A DNA stretch of 64,000 bases from Chitinophagales bacterium. GTDB lineage: Bacteria; Bacteroidota; Bacteroidia; Chitinophagales; UBA2359. A program made the translations under genes and the position numbers. The first letter of the stretch is position 1. Each line of letters begins with the position of its first letter. Location: contig JAWKLZ010000001.1 of NCBI GenBank assembly GCA_041392475.1, forward strand, positions 2,852,001 through 2,916,000. Reading direction: 5' to 3'. The notes below the pieces were generated by a model. It was not told where the DNA came from. It ran no database searches and saw only the letters and a list, made by a program, of their open reading frames with translations. Positions 1 through 8,393 of this stretch are shown one piece after another.

Positions 1-1262
1 TAGATGTCAGTGGTGCAGTCGTTGACTCTGTATTTTATGATGATGAAGGTGAATGGACTATCGAACCTGATGGCAATGGGCCTTCTTTGGTCTTGTGCAA
101 CCCTGATGCTGACAATTCACTAGCCACAAGTTGGAGTTTTGCCACAATTGAAGCAGGAATGAACAGTGAAGGGCAAACAGTTTTTGCTCATCCCAATGGA
201 GCCTGTTCCGAAATAGATGCGATTCCTCCATTTCCTTCAACAGTGAATGCTACAACTACAACGACACTCGAAATAAAATACAGTGAAGCAGTTGAATCGG
301 TTTCAGCAACCAATTTGGCGAACTACACAGGTTTGTCCATTGCAGCAGCCGAATTAGATGCGAGCAATATGCTGGTAAACATTCAACTCTCCACGCCTTT
401 GATTTTGGGTGTTTTTGAAACCTTGACCATTGCGAATGTGAAAGATTTGGCGGGAAATGCCATGTCTGAAGCTATGAGTTTTGATGTGGTGTTCAACAAT
501 ACGGTTGCAGAATTGGTGATTACTGAAATTATGTACAACGATCCAGGTGGCGAAGATAGCCTTGAATTTGTGGAACTCCAATATTTAGGAACAAGCACTG
601 CACAATTAGGAGGTTATGCGTTCTCAGATGGTATTTCTTTTACCTTCCCAACCATGACAATTGAGCCAAATGAATACATTGTGGTGTCTAAAATCCCTGA
701 GTTTATGGAAGAATTTTTCGGTATTTCGTCTATGCGTTCTTTTGGAGGACTGCAAAATGGTGGCGAGCCGATTGAGATTAAAAATACAGTGGGCGATGTG
801 ATTGATGTGGTCGAGTATGACGATGCCGCACCCTGGCCTACGGAGGCAGACGGTGATGGGTATTCGCTCAATTTGTGCAATACTTCTTTGGATAATAGCG
901 ATGGAGTGAATTGGTCTATTGCCACTGAATTGGACTCGGCGGGCGTTTACCAAGGGGTGGTCATTTATGCAACGCCTGGTGCGGATGGCTGCAAAACGGA
1001 TGTGGGCATCGAAACTTTGGATGGCACACGAATTGATCTTTTCCCCAATCCTGCAAGTAGCTATCTGTCTATTCAAATTGAAGGTACAAACGATTGGCAA
1101 CTAAGTGTTTTCAATATTCTGGGTCAAGAACTACTGACATTGGAAACTGTGCAGAATAGCCATCAAATGGATGTAAGCAAGCTTGAAACAGGTATTTATT
1201 TTGTTCATTTTCAAAGCAAAACGACAAATGAATATCATGTTGAGCGAGTCGTGATTGAGTAA
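1..1262 (+). CDS. T9SS-secreted lamin-tail domain protein (5' end outside window)
   Basis: The reading frame is open from base 3, so the N-terminus and signal peptide lie outside the window. In order it shows the end of one lamin-tail (LTD) domain (a DxVxY..EGEW type strand pattern, then NGPSLVLCNP), an Ig-like SbsA-type domain (about bases 200-510), a second LTD domain (ITEIMYNDPGG ... GDGYSLNLCN, about 510-1010) and a C-terminal type A T9SS sorting domain beginning at LFPNPAS and ending KLETGIYFVHF...VERVVIE. LTD domains occur in secreted nucleases and surface proteins; no catalytic domain is visible in this part. Expected to be exported by T9SS and held on the surface or released. The function of the complete protein cannot be judged from this fragment. 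Confidence 0.85.
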   Translation, partial: DVSGAVVDSVFYDDEGEWTIEPDGNGPSLVLCNPDADNSLATSWSFATIEAGMNSEGQTVFAHPNGACSEIDAIPPFPSTVNATTTTTLEIKYSEAVESVSATNLANYTGLSIAAAELDASNMLVNIQLSTPLILGVFETLTIANVKDLAGNAMSEAMSFDVVFNNTVAELVITEIMYNDPGGEDSLEFVELQYLGTSTAQLGGYAFSDGISFTFPTMTIEPNEYIVVSKIPEFMEEFFGISSMRSFGGLQNGGEPIEIKNTVGDVIDVVEYDDAAPWPTEADGDGYSLNLCNTSLDNSDGVNWSIATELDSAGVYQGVVIYATPGADGCKTDVGIETLDGTRIDLFPNPASSYLSIQIEGTNDWQLSVFNILGQELLTLETVQNSHQMDVSKLETGIYFVHFQSKTTNEYHVERVVIE

Positions 1263-1285
1263 TAATTTGGTCTGAGTAATTTTAG

Positions 1286-1335
1286 AAAAACACTGCAACG
1301 AAAACATCCAAAAACTTTCGTCGCAGTGTTTTTTT
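1286..1335. terminator. Bidirectional hairpin terminator
   Basis: An 18-bp stem (arms about 1286-1303 and 1316-1333, one mismatch) has an A-run on its left side and a run of T on its right. It lies between the convergent T9SS gene and the DUF6702 gene and can serve both strands. Confidence 0.8.
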
Positions 1336-1340
1336 TACCA

Positions 1341-1841
1341 TCAATACTCTATCCTATCCAATGTCTTATCTTTGTTTAGCATCAAACTTTCTAAACGAGC
1401 ATTGGCTCGGATATTCACGATGTTGCTTTGTTTGGGAAAAGTATTGGTCAGCAGCATGTTATTGACTTCAATGGTTTCAATATTTTCTACTCCTTCTATC
1501 TCCAAATAGCACCACATTTCGTTTATTTCCACCTCTTTGCCTATATATGTGAAAGAATCCTTGAGGTCATTGTTGACAATGATTTGCAGGTATTTTTGAA
1601 GGTAATACACAATCAATTCATCTGCTTTGGGGTTTTCTTGCAAAGTACCCAGTTGTAGCTTTTCACTAAATTCTTCAAACAATGCTTGTTCAAAATCATC
1701 GGTGAACACCTTTAGTGTCACTTCCAATGTTGTCGCATCTGCATTGTGCTGAATATTGCAGATGCTGACATAAAATTCGTGCGTGGCAAACGCTAAATTG
1801 CCTGATAATAGTACCAATAGTATATACGTTATTTTTTTCAT
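1341..1841 (-). CDS. DUF6702 family exported protein
   Basis: 166 residues with an N-terminal signal peptide (MKKITYILLVLLSGNLAFA) followed at once by the HEFYVSICNIQHNADA start that marks the DUF6702 family, a common secreted or periplasmic family of Bacteroidota with no known function. The mature part has an alternating strand pattern and acidic stretches (KVFTDDFEQALFEEF) usual in the family. Its ATG overlaps the stop codon of the upstream MscS gene by 4 bases, so the two genes are probably co-transcribed and translationally coupled. Family assignment is by recognised sequence pattern; the role is unknown. Confidence 0.75.
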   Translation of the reverse strand: MKKITYILLVLLSGNLAFATHEFYVSICNIQHNADATTLEVTLKVFTDDFEQALFEEFSEKLQLGTLQENPKADELIVYYLQKYLQIIVNNDLKDSFTYIGKEVEINEMWCYLEIEGVENIETIEVNNMLLTNTFPKQSNIVNIRANARLESLMLNKDKTLDRIEY

Positions 1842-2776
1842 GACTTGATAATTGTGGACAATTCTTTTCCGCCTTTGATACCAAAATCCAATGTACGAAT
1901 GGGAAATGGAATCGTGATATTGTTTTGGTGAAAGGCTTCGTGAATAGCCATAATTGCCTCAGAACGAGCTTCTAAATACTCAGCTTGTCGGCTGAATTGA
2001 ATCCAGAAACGAACCACAAAGTTAATAGAACTCTCACCAAATTCTTCAAAAAACAATTCTATTTTCCAATTGGGCAACACTATGGGTAATTCGCTAATTG
2101 TTTGGGTGGTTAGTTCCTTGACTTGCCTCAAATTTTCAGCGTATGAAACACCGATAACCAAATCTACCCGTCGCCGTCCTGTAAAGTTGTAGTTCACCAA
2201 TGGATTCTCCAACACTGCTCGATTAGAAAGGATAACTGATTGTCCAGAAGTATTTTCCAAAATGATGGATCGAAAGTGCATTTGCTTGACCGTTCCAAAA
2301 TAACCATTGCTGTCTATCAAATCACCCATTGCAAAGGGGCGTTTGACGGCAATAATGATACTGGATATAAAATTGACGGTCAAATCCTGAAATGCAAAAC
2401 CCAAAGCCAAACCGATGATTCCTGCTCCTGCTAGTATAGAAGCTACGGCTTTGTCCAAAGCCATCACACTCAATGCTATCGACAATCCCAATAGAAATAA
2501 TAGAAAACTGGCAATATTGGTAAGCAACTGTCCTACGGCTTCGCTCCCTGCAACACGTCTAAATACCCGATAAGAGTACCGAGCGTTTCCTTTGGCAATT
2601 ATATAAAAAAAGAAAAGAATAATGGCGGCCAACACAATATTGGGCAACATAGATATCAGTAGTTCTATCCAGTTCATTAGCTTACCCCATATTAATTTGG
2701 TACTATCCGTAAAGCTATCATCCCACTGTTGAGCTTGGCGAATAAGGGAAGAACTATCTGTTGGATACTGCAACAT
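1838..2776 (-). CDS. MscS-type small-conductance mechanosensitive channel
   Basis: 312 residues. A short N-terminal segment is followed by three membrane helices: about 43-65, 85-108, and the glycine/alanine-rich pore helix ASILAGAGIIGLALGFAFQD of the MscS family. Next comes the beta domain (AVKRPFAMGDLIDSNGYFGTV ... NRAVLENPLVNY) and a C-terminal alpha/beta domain ending with FPIRTLDF. The length and the single copy of the core match small MscS homologues that release solutes on hypo-osmotic shock. It is the first gene of a two-gene operon with the DUF6702 gene. Gating properties cannot be read from sequence. Confidence 0.93.
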   Translation of the reverse strand: MLQYPTDSSSLIRQAQQWDDSFTDSTKLIWGKLMNWIELLISMLPNIVLAAIILFFFYIIAKGNARYSYRVFRRVAGSEAVGQLLTNIASFLLFLLGLSIALSVMALDKAVASILAGAGIIGLALGFAFQDLTVNFISSIIIAVKRPFAMGDLIDSNGYFGTVKQMHFRSIILENTSGQSVILSNRAVLENPLVNYNFTGRRRVDLVIGVSYAENLRQVKELTTQTISELPIVLPNWKIELFFEEFGESSINFVVRFWIQFSRQAEYLEARSEAIMAIHEAFHQNNITIPFPIRTLDFGIKGGKELSTIIKS

Positions 2777-2914
2777 GTATGCTATTTTTTATTGATTGAT
2801 TATTTAATAAATGAGTGAATTTCGAGTTTTTAACACACAAAGATAAGGATAAATAAAGCTATTTGATTTGTTTATTTTACTTTCAAATATTGTAATATTG
2901 CAGTAAGCCAACAA

Positions 2915-3574
2915 ATGAAACAAATATTACATAACAACATACCTTTTATCAAAATGTTTCTACCACTTCAATCTTATATTCAGTCTGTGACCAATGATTT
3001 TCAGAACATTCCTACTATTCGTCAAAAAATACTTGAATCGGTTGGCACATTTATCAGGCAACAATTAAATAATAATCAACGAATTAACTTGAATTTCATC
3101 TGTACTCACAATAGCCGAAGAAGTCACTTTGGACAAGTTTGGGCTGAAATAGCAGTTATCCATTATGGATTGAAAAATATCCATACTTATTCGGGAGGTA
3201 CCGAGGCTACTTCCTTCAATATTCGCTCGGTAGCTGCCCTTCAAAGAGCAGGTTTTGAAGTAAAAAAATTGGAGCAAGATAATGAAAGTGAAAATCCTCG
3301 CTATCAGTTGTATTTTGCAGATGATACCCCTCCAATGACTTGTTTTTCCAAAGCTTATGACCACTTTGCCAATCCTTCAATAAACTTTATCGCCATTATG
3401 ACTTGCTCAGATGCAGACGAAAACTGCCCTTTGGTTTTGGGTGCAATACAACGCTTCTCAGTGACTTATGAAGATCCGAAAGTAGCAGATGATACCCCTA
3501 AAGAAACCCTAAAATACGATGAGCGATGCCGTCAGATAGCGACCGAGACATTCTATATGCTGTCCAAAGTATAA
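2915..3574 (+). CDS. ArsC/low-molecular-weight phosphatase-like protein
   Basis: 219 residues with the P-loop CTHNSRRS at 63-70 (Cys63 x5 Arg69) after a beta strand (LNFI), the signature of low-molecular-weight protein tyrosine phosphatases and thioredoxin-type arsenate reductases. Bacteroidota homologues with CTHNSRRS are usually annotated as arsenate reductase or protein-tyrosine-phosphatase; later cysteines (CSDADENCP) could serve redox cycling. Most homologues start nearer the P-loop, so the second methionine (base 2954, MFLPLQSYIQ) is a likely alternative start. No ars transporter or ArsR repressor is nearby; a rhodanese lipoprotein and a Crp-type regulator follow on the same strand, which fits a thiol/oxyanion stress setting. 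Substrate is unproven. Confidence 0.8.
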   Translation: MKQILHNNIPFIKMFLPLQSYIQSVTNDFQNIPTIRQKILESVGTFIRQQLNNNQRINLNFICTHNSRRSHFGQVWAEIAVIHYGLKNIHTYSGGTEATSFNIRSVAALQRAGFEVKKLEQDNESENPRYQLYFADDTPPMTCFSKAYDHFANPSINFIAIMTCSDADENCPLVLGAIQRFSVTYEDPKVADDTPKETLKYDERCRQIATETFYMLSKV

Positions 3575-3651
3575 GGCTGATTAAAAAATCCAATTTGAAA
3601 TGATTATATTTAACTTTCTTTTTTCACACTATTCTTAAATCATTTTTCTTT

Positions 3652-4128
3652 ATGAAGAAAATCAATCACTTAATTATTTTTTGCTTATTTACACTAATGG
3701 CTGCATGTAGTAATTCAAATACCAATACACCTACGACAACGCCTTCTATTACTGCCGAAAATACAGAGAATAATACTTCTGTCAGCCATATTTCTCAAAA
3801 ACTGAATGTAGCTGATTTCAAAGCAAAAATGGAGGAATTGGTTAATGAACAACTCATTGATGTGCGTACAATGGAGGAATTAAATGAAACGGGTAGGATT
3901 CCTCAAGCACTTCCTATTGACTACAACGGAGATGATTTTGAAGCAAAAATTGCGGGTTTGGACAAAAATAAACCTGTGATGGTGTATTGTAAAAGTGGTG
4001 GTAGAAGTGGCAGTACTTGTGAGATGTTGAGGAACATGGATTTCAAAGAAGTCTATGATCTTCAAGGAGGTATTACGGCTTGGATTTCTAAGGACATGCC
4101 TGTTGAACAGTTGGAAGTTAAAAATTAG
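3652..4128 (+). CDS. Rhodanese-like domain lipoprotein
   Basis: 158 residues. It starts with a lipoprotein signal (MKKINHLIIFCLFTLMAAC, lipobox Cys19), then a Thr/Asn-rich linker and a rhodanese domain from about residue 53 (NVADFKAKM ... IDVRTMEEL) with the active-site loop VYCKSGGRSGST (Cys113). The catalytic cysteine is present, so sulfur transfer is possible. It would be anchored in the envelope facing the periplasm. It stands between the ArsC-like phosphatase and a Crp-type regulator, all on the plus strand with gaps of 77 and 51 bases, so a shared transcript is possible. Confidence 0.88.
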   Translation: MKKINHLIIFCLFTLMAACSNSNTNTPTTTPSITAENTENNTSVSHISQKLNVADFKAKMEELVNEQLIDVRTMEELNETGRIPQALPIDYNGDDFEAKIAGLDKNKPVMVYCKSGGRSGSTCEMLRNMDFKEVYDLQGGITAWISKDMPVEQLEVKN

Positions 4129-4179
4129 AAATTGAATATCTCCCCAAAATAGATTCTGTTATTATAAGTTTTATACTTT

Positions 4180-4818
4180 ATGAAAAAACTACTTAGGCAA
4201 CATTTTCCTGTGCTGCAAGAATCTCAACTACAAGACTTGATTGTAGAACATGGTACATTAATGGACGTATCAGCAGGAAATGTGATTATTGATTTTGGGG
4301 GTTATATTCGCCACATTCCCCTTTTAATCAAGGGTAATATTAAGATTTTGCGAGAAGATGAAAATGGCAATGAAGTATTGCTTTACTATTTGGGAGCTGG
4401 CGAAACTTGTGCGATGTCACTCACTTCTTGTATGGCAAATACACAAAGCGAAATAAAAGCAGTAGTTGAAGAGGATATATGCATGATTGTGATACCTGTA
4501 CGCTTTATGAGCGAGTGGTTGACTCAGTTCAAAAGCTGGAAAAACTTTGTGATGGATGTCTATCGAAAGCGTTTTGAAAAACTGATGGAAGTAATTGACA
4601 GTATTGCTTTTATGAAAATGGATGAACGTTTGCTGAAGTATTTATCTGACAAAGCAGAGATTACGGGTAAGGTTGTTTTTGAGGTTACGCACCATGAGAT
4701 TGCTTGTGATTTGAACTCATCGAGAGAGGTTATTTCTCGCCTCTTGAAGAAATTGGAGAAAATGAATAAAATTAAATTAGGTAGAAATAAGATTAAAATA
4801 ATAGATATTTCTATGTAA
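4180..4818 (+). CDS. Crp/Fnr family transcriptional regulator
   Basis: 212 residues with an N-terminal cyclic-nucleotide-binding-type beta roll (about 15-125) and a C-terminal helix-turn-helix (about 165-205, HHEIACDLNSSREVISRLLKKLE). The beta roll has GETCAMSLTSCM at 75-85 where classical CRP binds cAMP, a cysteine-containing variant common in Bacteroidota regulators. This suggests it may not sense cAMP and could respond to redox state or another ligand (inference). It follows a rhodanese lipoprotein by 51 bases and may control it. Confidence 0.9.
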   Translation: MKKLLRQHFPVLQESQLQDLIVEHGTLMDVSAGNVIIDFGGYIRHIPLLIKGNIKILREDENGNEVLLYYLGAGETCAMSLTSCMANTQSEIKAVVEEDICMIVIPVRFMSEWLTQFKSWKNFVMDVYRKRFEKLMEVIDSIAFMKMDERLLKYLSDKAEITGKVVFEVTHHEIACDLNSSREVISRLLKKLEKMNKIKLGRNKIKIIDISM

Positions 4819-5208
4819 ACTTTGGACGAAGGAGCAAAAATGCAAGAAACAAGGATTTATTTCTAATTGCATCAATGAGTTAAGATTTTGATTATCATTT
4901 TTTTATATCTCGCATCTTGCCTTCTACTCCTTTCGTATAAAATCTAATTTATATGAAATGTATTTTTTTGAAATACTAAATACAATGTAACAGAAGTTTT
5001 TTTTAACATCGTTCTATGACAAAATTTGTCAATTTTCACCCCCTATGTCCCCCTTCAAAGGGAGAATTTCCTCACTATCAATACATTTCTCATTTGGAGG
5101 AGGATAGGGGGAGGATGCGCCAGTTTTGAAGTAGTATTAAATAATTTCCATTTCAGTGTACTAAACAGCCGCCATTTATTTAATTTTTGTTGTACTAATT
5201 GAAGCAGC
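4819..5208. other. Gene-free intergenic region
   Basis: 390 bases between the Crp-type gene and the converging anti-sigma gene. It is AT-rich and no coding frame is convincing. The only structure noticed is the C-run/G-run element listed separately (5039-5114). Confidence 0.6.
5039..5114. repeat. C-run/G-run intergenic palindromic element
   Basis: A C-rich block (CCCCCTATGTCCCCC, 5039-5053, then CTTCAAAGGG) is mirrored about 45 bases later by a G-rich block (GGAGGAGGATAGGGGGAGG, from 5096). The cores CCCCCTA and TAGGGGG can pair. Elements of this look recur between genes in many bacterial genomes; no protein is encoded. Confidence 0.45.
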
Positions 5209-5745
5209 CTATCTGTGATTGGCCATTCGTTTGTAGCGAAATAGTCTTTTCAAAAACCCATCTAATAAGGTCAATAATCCCAATACATACACAATTCCTA
5301 AACCCATAAAAAATAGAGGATGACGGGCAATATATGCCAATCGTTCGAAACCTTCAAGAATGAATATTCCTACCCACCCCATTGTTTCGCTGTCACTTCC
5401 AACAGCTACATCCTTCAATAAATAAATGAGAACCGCAAGTGTCAAGAAAGCTGCCAAAAACCACTTAGATGTTGGCTGCCAAAATGGCTGACTATCAGTA
5501 GATAGTGCAGCATTAGGTTTTGGAGCAACTTGTAGTTTGGCCATTACCTCAACATTGAAGTTGGCGGCAGGTTGTGTGACTTGCATCGCATGTAAATCGC
5601 TGTTCACCACCTGCATCGTTTGATAGAATTGAAGCATTTCTCGATGTTCCTTCAATTGAAGCTGTTCTTGAATGTGCTTTGCACGCATTTCTGTGCAATT
5701 GCCATCCAACAAATCCCATATATCTTGTTCTGTTATTAAACTCAT
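5209..5745 (-). CDS. Probable anti-sigma factor (membrane protein)
   Basis: 178 residues. The N-terminal about 85 residues are soluble and resemble zinc-less anti-sigma N-termini (DIWDLLDGNCTEMRAKHIQEQL, then helical segments). Two membrane helices follow, about 95-112 and 140-163. Its start lies 10 bases after the stop of the ECF sigma factor gene, the standard arrangement of a sigma/anti-sigma pair. Named from context and topology, not from a recognised domain, so the anti-sigma role is an inference. Confidence 0.65.
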   Translation of the reverse strand: MSLITEQDIWDLLDGNCTEMRAKHIQEQLQLKEHREMLQFYQTMQVVNSDLHAMQVTQPAANFNVEVMAKLQVAPKPNAALSTDSQPFWQPTSKWFLAAFLTLAVLIYLLKDVAVGSDSETMGWVGIFILEGFERLAYIARHPLFFMGLGIVYVLGLLTLLDGFLKRLFRYKRMANHR

Positions 5746-5755
5746 TTGCTGTTAG

Positions 5756-6334
5756 TTATAAAATTTCTCTAACTTCCTCCTTCAATAAATCTTGTAAAGC
5801 AGGGAGAAGTTTTTTTCTGGCTCGATGCAATTTCACCTTTGCATTGCTGAGCGAAATATTCATCACTTCTACAATTTCTTTCAAAGATAGCTCATGTAAG
5901 TAAAATAAAGTAATGATGCTTGCTTCATCTGATGGCAAAGTCGCAATGGCTTGTTGTATAAACTGTTGTCTTTGCTCTGCTTTGAGTTTTGAGAATTGTG
6001 GAAGTTGTGTGCTTGACACATCATAATCCTGTGGCTCTCTGTTGTTGTAGAGTGCTTTTTTATTGGTTTGGGCTCGCAAATGGCTAATTGCGGTTTTGTA
6101 AGTGATGCTGTAGAGCCATGTCGAAAACTTCGATTTTCCTTCAAAACTAGTAAGTGAATGAAATGCTTTGACAAAGGCATCTTGCGCCACCTCTTCCGCC
6201 TCTTGAGGATTGCTTACCAAACGCAAGGCTAAGGTATAGACCAATGCCTTGTGTCGGTTCATCAAACGCTCAAAAGCCGCATGATTTCCCTTGATTGTCT
6301 GCCGAATGTCTTTTATATCTGAGTCTGTTTGCAT
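5756..6334 (-). CDS. ECF-type RNA polymerase sigma factor
   Basis: 192 residues. Region 2 is clear at about 15-85 (FERLMNRHKALVYTLALRLV ... EAEEVAQDAFVKAFHSL ... FSTWLYSITYKTAISHLR), followed by a linker and region 4 at about 130-185 (LPSDEASIITLFYLHELSL ... NISLSNAKVKLHRARKKL), the normal layout of group 4 sigma factors. It is the promoter-proximal gene with the putative anti-sigma gene after it, a typical envelope-stress switch. Bases 6335-6638 upstream would hold its promoter; no consensus could be fixed. Confidence 0.93.
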   Translation of the reverse strand: MQTDSDIKDIRQTIKGNHAAFERLMNRHKALVYTLALRLVSNPQEAEEVAQDAFVKAFHSLTSFEGKSKFSTWLYSITYKTAISHLRAQTNKKALYNNREPQDYDVSSTQLPQFSKLKAEQRQQFIQQAIATLPSDEASIITLFYLHELSLKEIVEVMNISLSNAKVKLHRARKKLLPALQDLLKEEVREIL

Positions 6335-6638
6335 AGGTTGTGGCGGTAAAATATCAACTGTTCAACCGTTGTTTTGAAGTATAAGTCGCTGGTCATAGAA
6401 AATAGGTTACAGTTTTTGTTTTTTTGGAGGAAATTGTATCAAATTAAGTACTGTAAAGAGTTTCTTGTATAGCTTGGCATTTATTTTGCGGTAATTATCA
6501 AACTACCTCCATTCCATCTACTTCGTTTATATACAAATATTACTCAATTATTGATTTGTATATTTTCTTAGTCTTATACAAACACCACCCAGTCTAAAGT
6601 TTAATTGTTTTTTTTAAATGAATTGTTAATATTTCATT
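6335..6638. other. Divergent intergenic region
   Basis: 304 AT-rich bases between the sigma factor gene and the Hpt gene, which point away from each other. It must carry both promoters, but no clear TAnnTTTG box was found in the expected places and no coding frame is convincing. Confidence 0.5.
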
Positions 6639-7505
6639 ATGATTCAAACTACTATAATATTGAATCTCTCATATACTGATTCTTGTGAGAAGGGTCAAAT
6701 TACTCTTATTAATAATGCTGAAGATGGTTTTGAAGAGAATAATCATTTCAATCAATCATTTATCACTTCTAAAACTGAACAGATAACCACAGATAAATCA
6801 TCTCCCCAAGATAAATCTGCTGATACCGATGATGATAAAGCTACTAAAGAAAACACACCATCAGAGGGTGAATTCACGGGTTTAGAAAAAGATTCATTGG
6901 ATTATGAGGGCAACCCATCACCTGATAATGAAAATATTGTAATTGAGGTAGAACAAATTATTGAAGACACCAATTCAATGGATAGTGATTTAATTGAATT
7001 AAAAACAGAACCTGTTTTTGACGAAAATTACATGCCTGATATATCTTCCCCTCTTCCAAAAGAAGAGGCTTCTTTTGACCCTTACATTTACCTCAGTCAT
7101 TTAAGGGAAATGTTTAATAATAAGCGGCAATACATGATGGATATGATTGAAATTTTGCTGCAACAAATTCCAGAAACCTCACAAAAAATGGAAGTAGCGA
7201 TTGCTTCTGAAAATTGGGAGGAAGTTTTTTTTCAAAGTCATCGCATCAAATCTACTTTCAAAATCGCAGGTCTGCAATCATTGGTAAGTATCTGTTTGGC
7301 TATTGAAGGAAGAACCAGAATTATTGCCCCAGCAGAACTACACCTTGTTCCTGACTTTTTTAGACAATTTCAGATACTTTCGGAAGCGGAAGTACCCAAT
7401 TTGACAGCAGCATTGGAATACCTGAAAAATCACCCAGAGGATGCAGCACCTTCAGAAATAGTGCATGATCAAACGGATGAATCAGATTTTATTCTCCTTC
7501 TTTGA
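6639..7505 (+). CDS. Orphan Hpt (histidine phosphotransfer) domain protein
   Basis: 288 residues. The first about 145 are acidic, low-complexity and probably disordered (rich in Asp, Glu, Ser, Thr, Asn). A four-helix Hpt domain follows at about 155-255, with FQSHRIKSTFKIAGLQSL carrying the phospho-accepting histidine (HRIKS at about 197). No kinase or receiver domain is present in the protein or nearby, so it is a free phosphotransfer module. Its last 17 bases overlap the end of the converging ketolase gene. The partner kinase and regulator cannot be told from this window. Confidence 0.72.
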   Translation: MIQTTIILNLSYTDSCEKGQITLINNAEDGFEENNHFNQSFITSKTEQITTDKSSPQDKSADTDDDKATKENTPSEGEFTGLEKDSLDYEGNPSPDNENIVIEVEQIIEDTNSMDSDLIELKTEPVFDENYMPDISSPLPKEEASFDPYIYLSHLREMFNNKRQYMMDMIEILLQQIPETSQKMEVAIASENWEEVFFQSHRIKSTFKIAGLQSLVSICLAIEGRTRIIAPAELHLVPDFFRQFQILSEAEVPNLTAALEYLKNHPEDAAPSEIVHDQTDESDFILLL

Positions 7506-8193
7506 TTCTCCACAATTTCCACCACGGCACATTGGGTTTCTCGTGATGCTCGTAGTGATAACCAAAAAAATAACAGGTCATAAACGCCCACAAGTGGTTT
7601 TTGGATTGGCTACGAGAGTAGTGTTTGTTGTCGTGCTCACCTTTATGCGGCAAATAAGTGCCGAAATAAAACAATTGAAAAGTGCTAATAATAGCAGGTG
7701 CAATCCAAAATATCAATAAATTTTCGACTGGTATTATCAACTTCAATAGATTGAAAGAAATTGCATAGCACAATAACTGCCAAATGCTTACATAGTGCTT
7801 AACAAACTCAAAATACCAACTCCAAAAATTCCCTTCATAGTAGTCTGGATCTTTATCCGTATGCACATAGCGGTGGTGTTCGTGATGTTCTTCAAACAAT
7901 CGTTGGTAGGGAAAAAAAGCATACAAAAAAGTACAAAAACGGCCTAAGGTGTCATTCAAAACTCTGTTTTGAGGAGCAAGGCTGTGGTGCATCGCATCAT
8001 GAGCAGTGATAAAAAGCCCTGTATAAAGGTGAATTTGGAGTAGAAAAAGAATGTAAGGCAAAGGCGACAGATAATTAATTTCTACTTTTAAGGCTGTATA
8101 TAAATTAATTGTCCACAAAAAAATGATTGCCAAAGCAATCCAAACGCCTTGATAATCCGTATGTTTCTCAGGAAAGCTATTTTTTTGGTTCAT
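7489..8193 (-). CDS. crtW: CrtW-type beta-carotene ketolase (fatty acid desaturase superfamily)
   Basis: 234 residues, an integral membrane di-iron enzyme. The histidine boxes are HDAMHH (about residue 64), HHEHHRYVHTDKDPD (about 102) and FFGYHYEHHEKPNVPWW near the C-terminus, with FGTYLPHKGEHDNKH between, all in the spacing of CrtW carotenoid 4-ketolases. These introduce keto groups into beta-ionone rings to give canthaxanthin- or astaxanthin-type pigments. Plain acyl desaturases are a weaker alternative because the FGTYLPH and PWWKLW segments are ketolase-like. No other carotenoid gene is in the window. Its 3' end overlaps the Hpt gene by 17 bases. Confidence 0.82.
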   Translation of the reverse strand: MNQKNSFPEKHTDYQGVWIALAIIFLWTINLYTALKVEINYLSPLPYILFLLQIHLYTGLFITAHDAMHHSLAPQNRVLNDTLGRFCTFLYAFFPYQRLFEEHHEHHRYVHTDKDPDYYEGNFWSWYFEFVKHYVSIWQLLCYAISFNLLKLIIPVENLLIFWIAPAIISTFQLFYFGTYLPHKGEHDNKHYSRSQSKNHLWAFMTCYFFGYHYEHHEKPNVPWWKLWRIKEGE

Positions 8194-8220
8194 GATAAGC
8201 GACTAAATTGTTTTTGAATC

Positions 8221-8302
8221 ATTTATATAGTAGTTGCTAACTTTTTTTTCTAAAAAAAGTTTTTATTGTTTACCTTTTTCGTAAAAGTGCAACTATATAA
8301 AT
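8221..8302. promoter_or_regulatory. Nested inverted repeats between crtW and the Nudix regulator
   Basis: Outer arms ATTTATATAGtagTTGC (8221-8237) and GCAACTATATAAAT (8289-8302) pair apart from a 3-base insertion. Inside lies a second palindrome, AACTTTTTTT / AAAAAAAGTT (8239-8261). Both flanking genes start outward from this region, so a terminator is unlikely; an operator or leader structure is more plausible. Confidence 0.4.
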
Positions 8303-8393
8303 AGGGTCGGTGTTCTTTGAGGCTATTAATATTTTGAAACTTTGTGTAAATTATCGGTATTTTGTACGATGAATTTAAAGTTGAAACGGACTT

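Noticed and set aside
7489..8193. Ordinary fatty acid desaturase
   Set aside because: Histidine boxes together with FGTYLPHKGEHDNKH and PWWKLW match carotenoid ketolases better, though activity is unproven.
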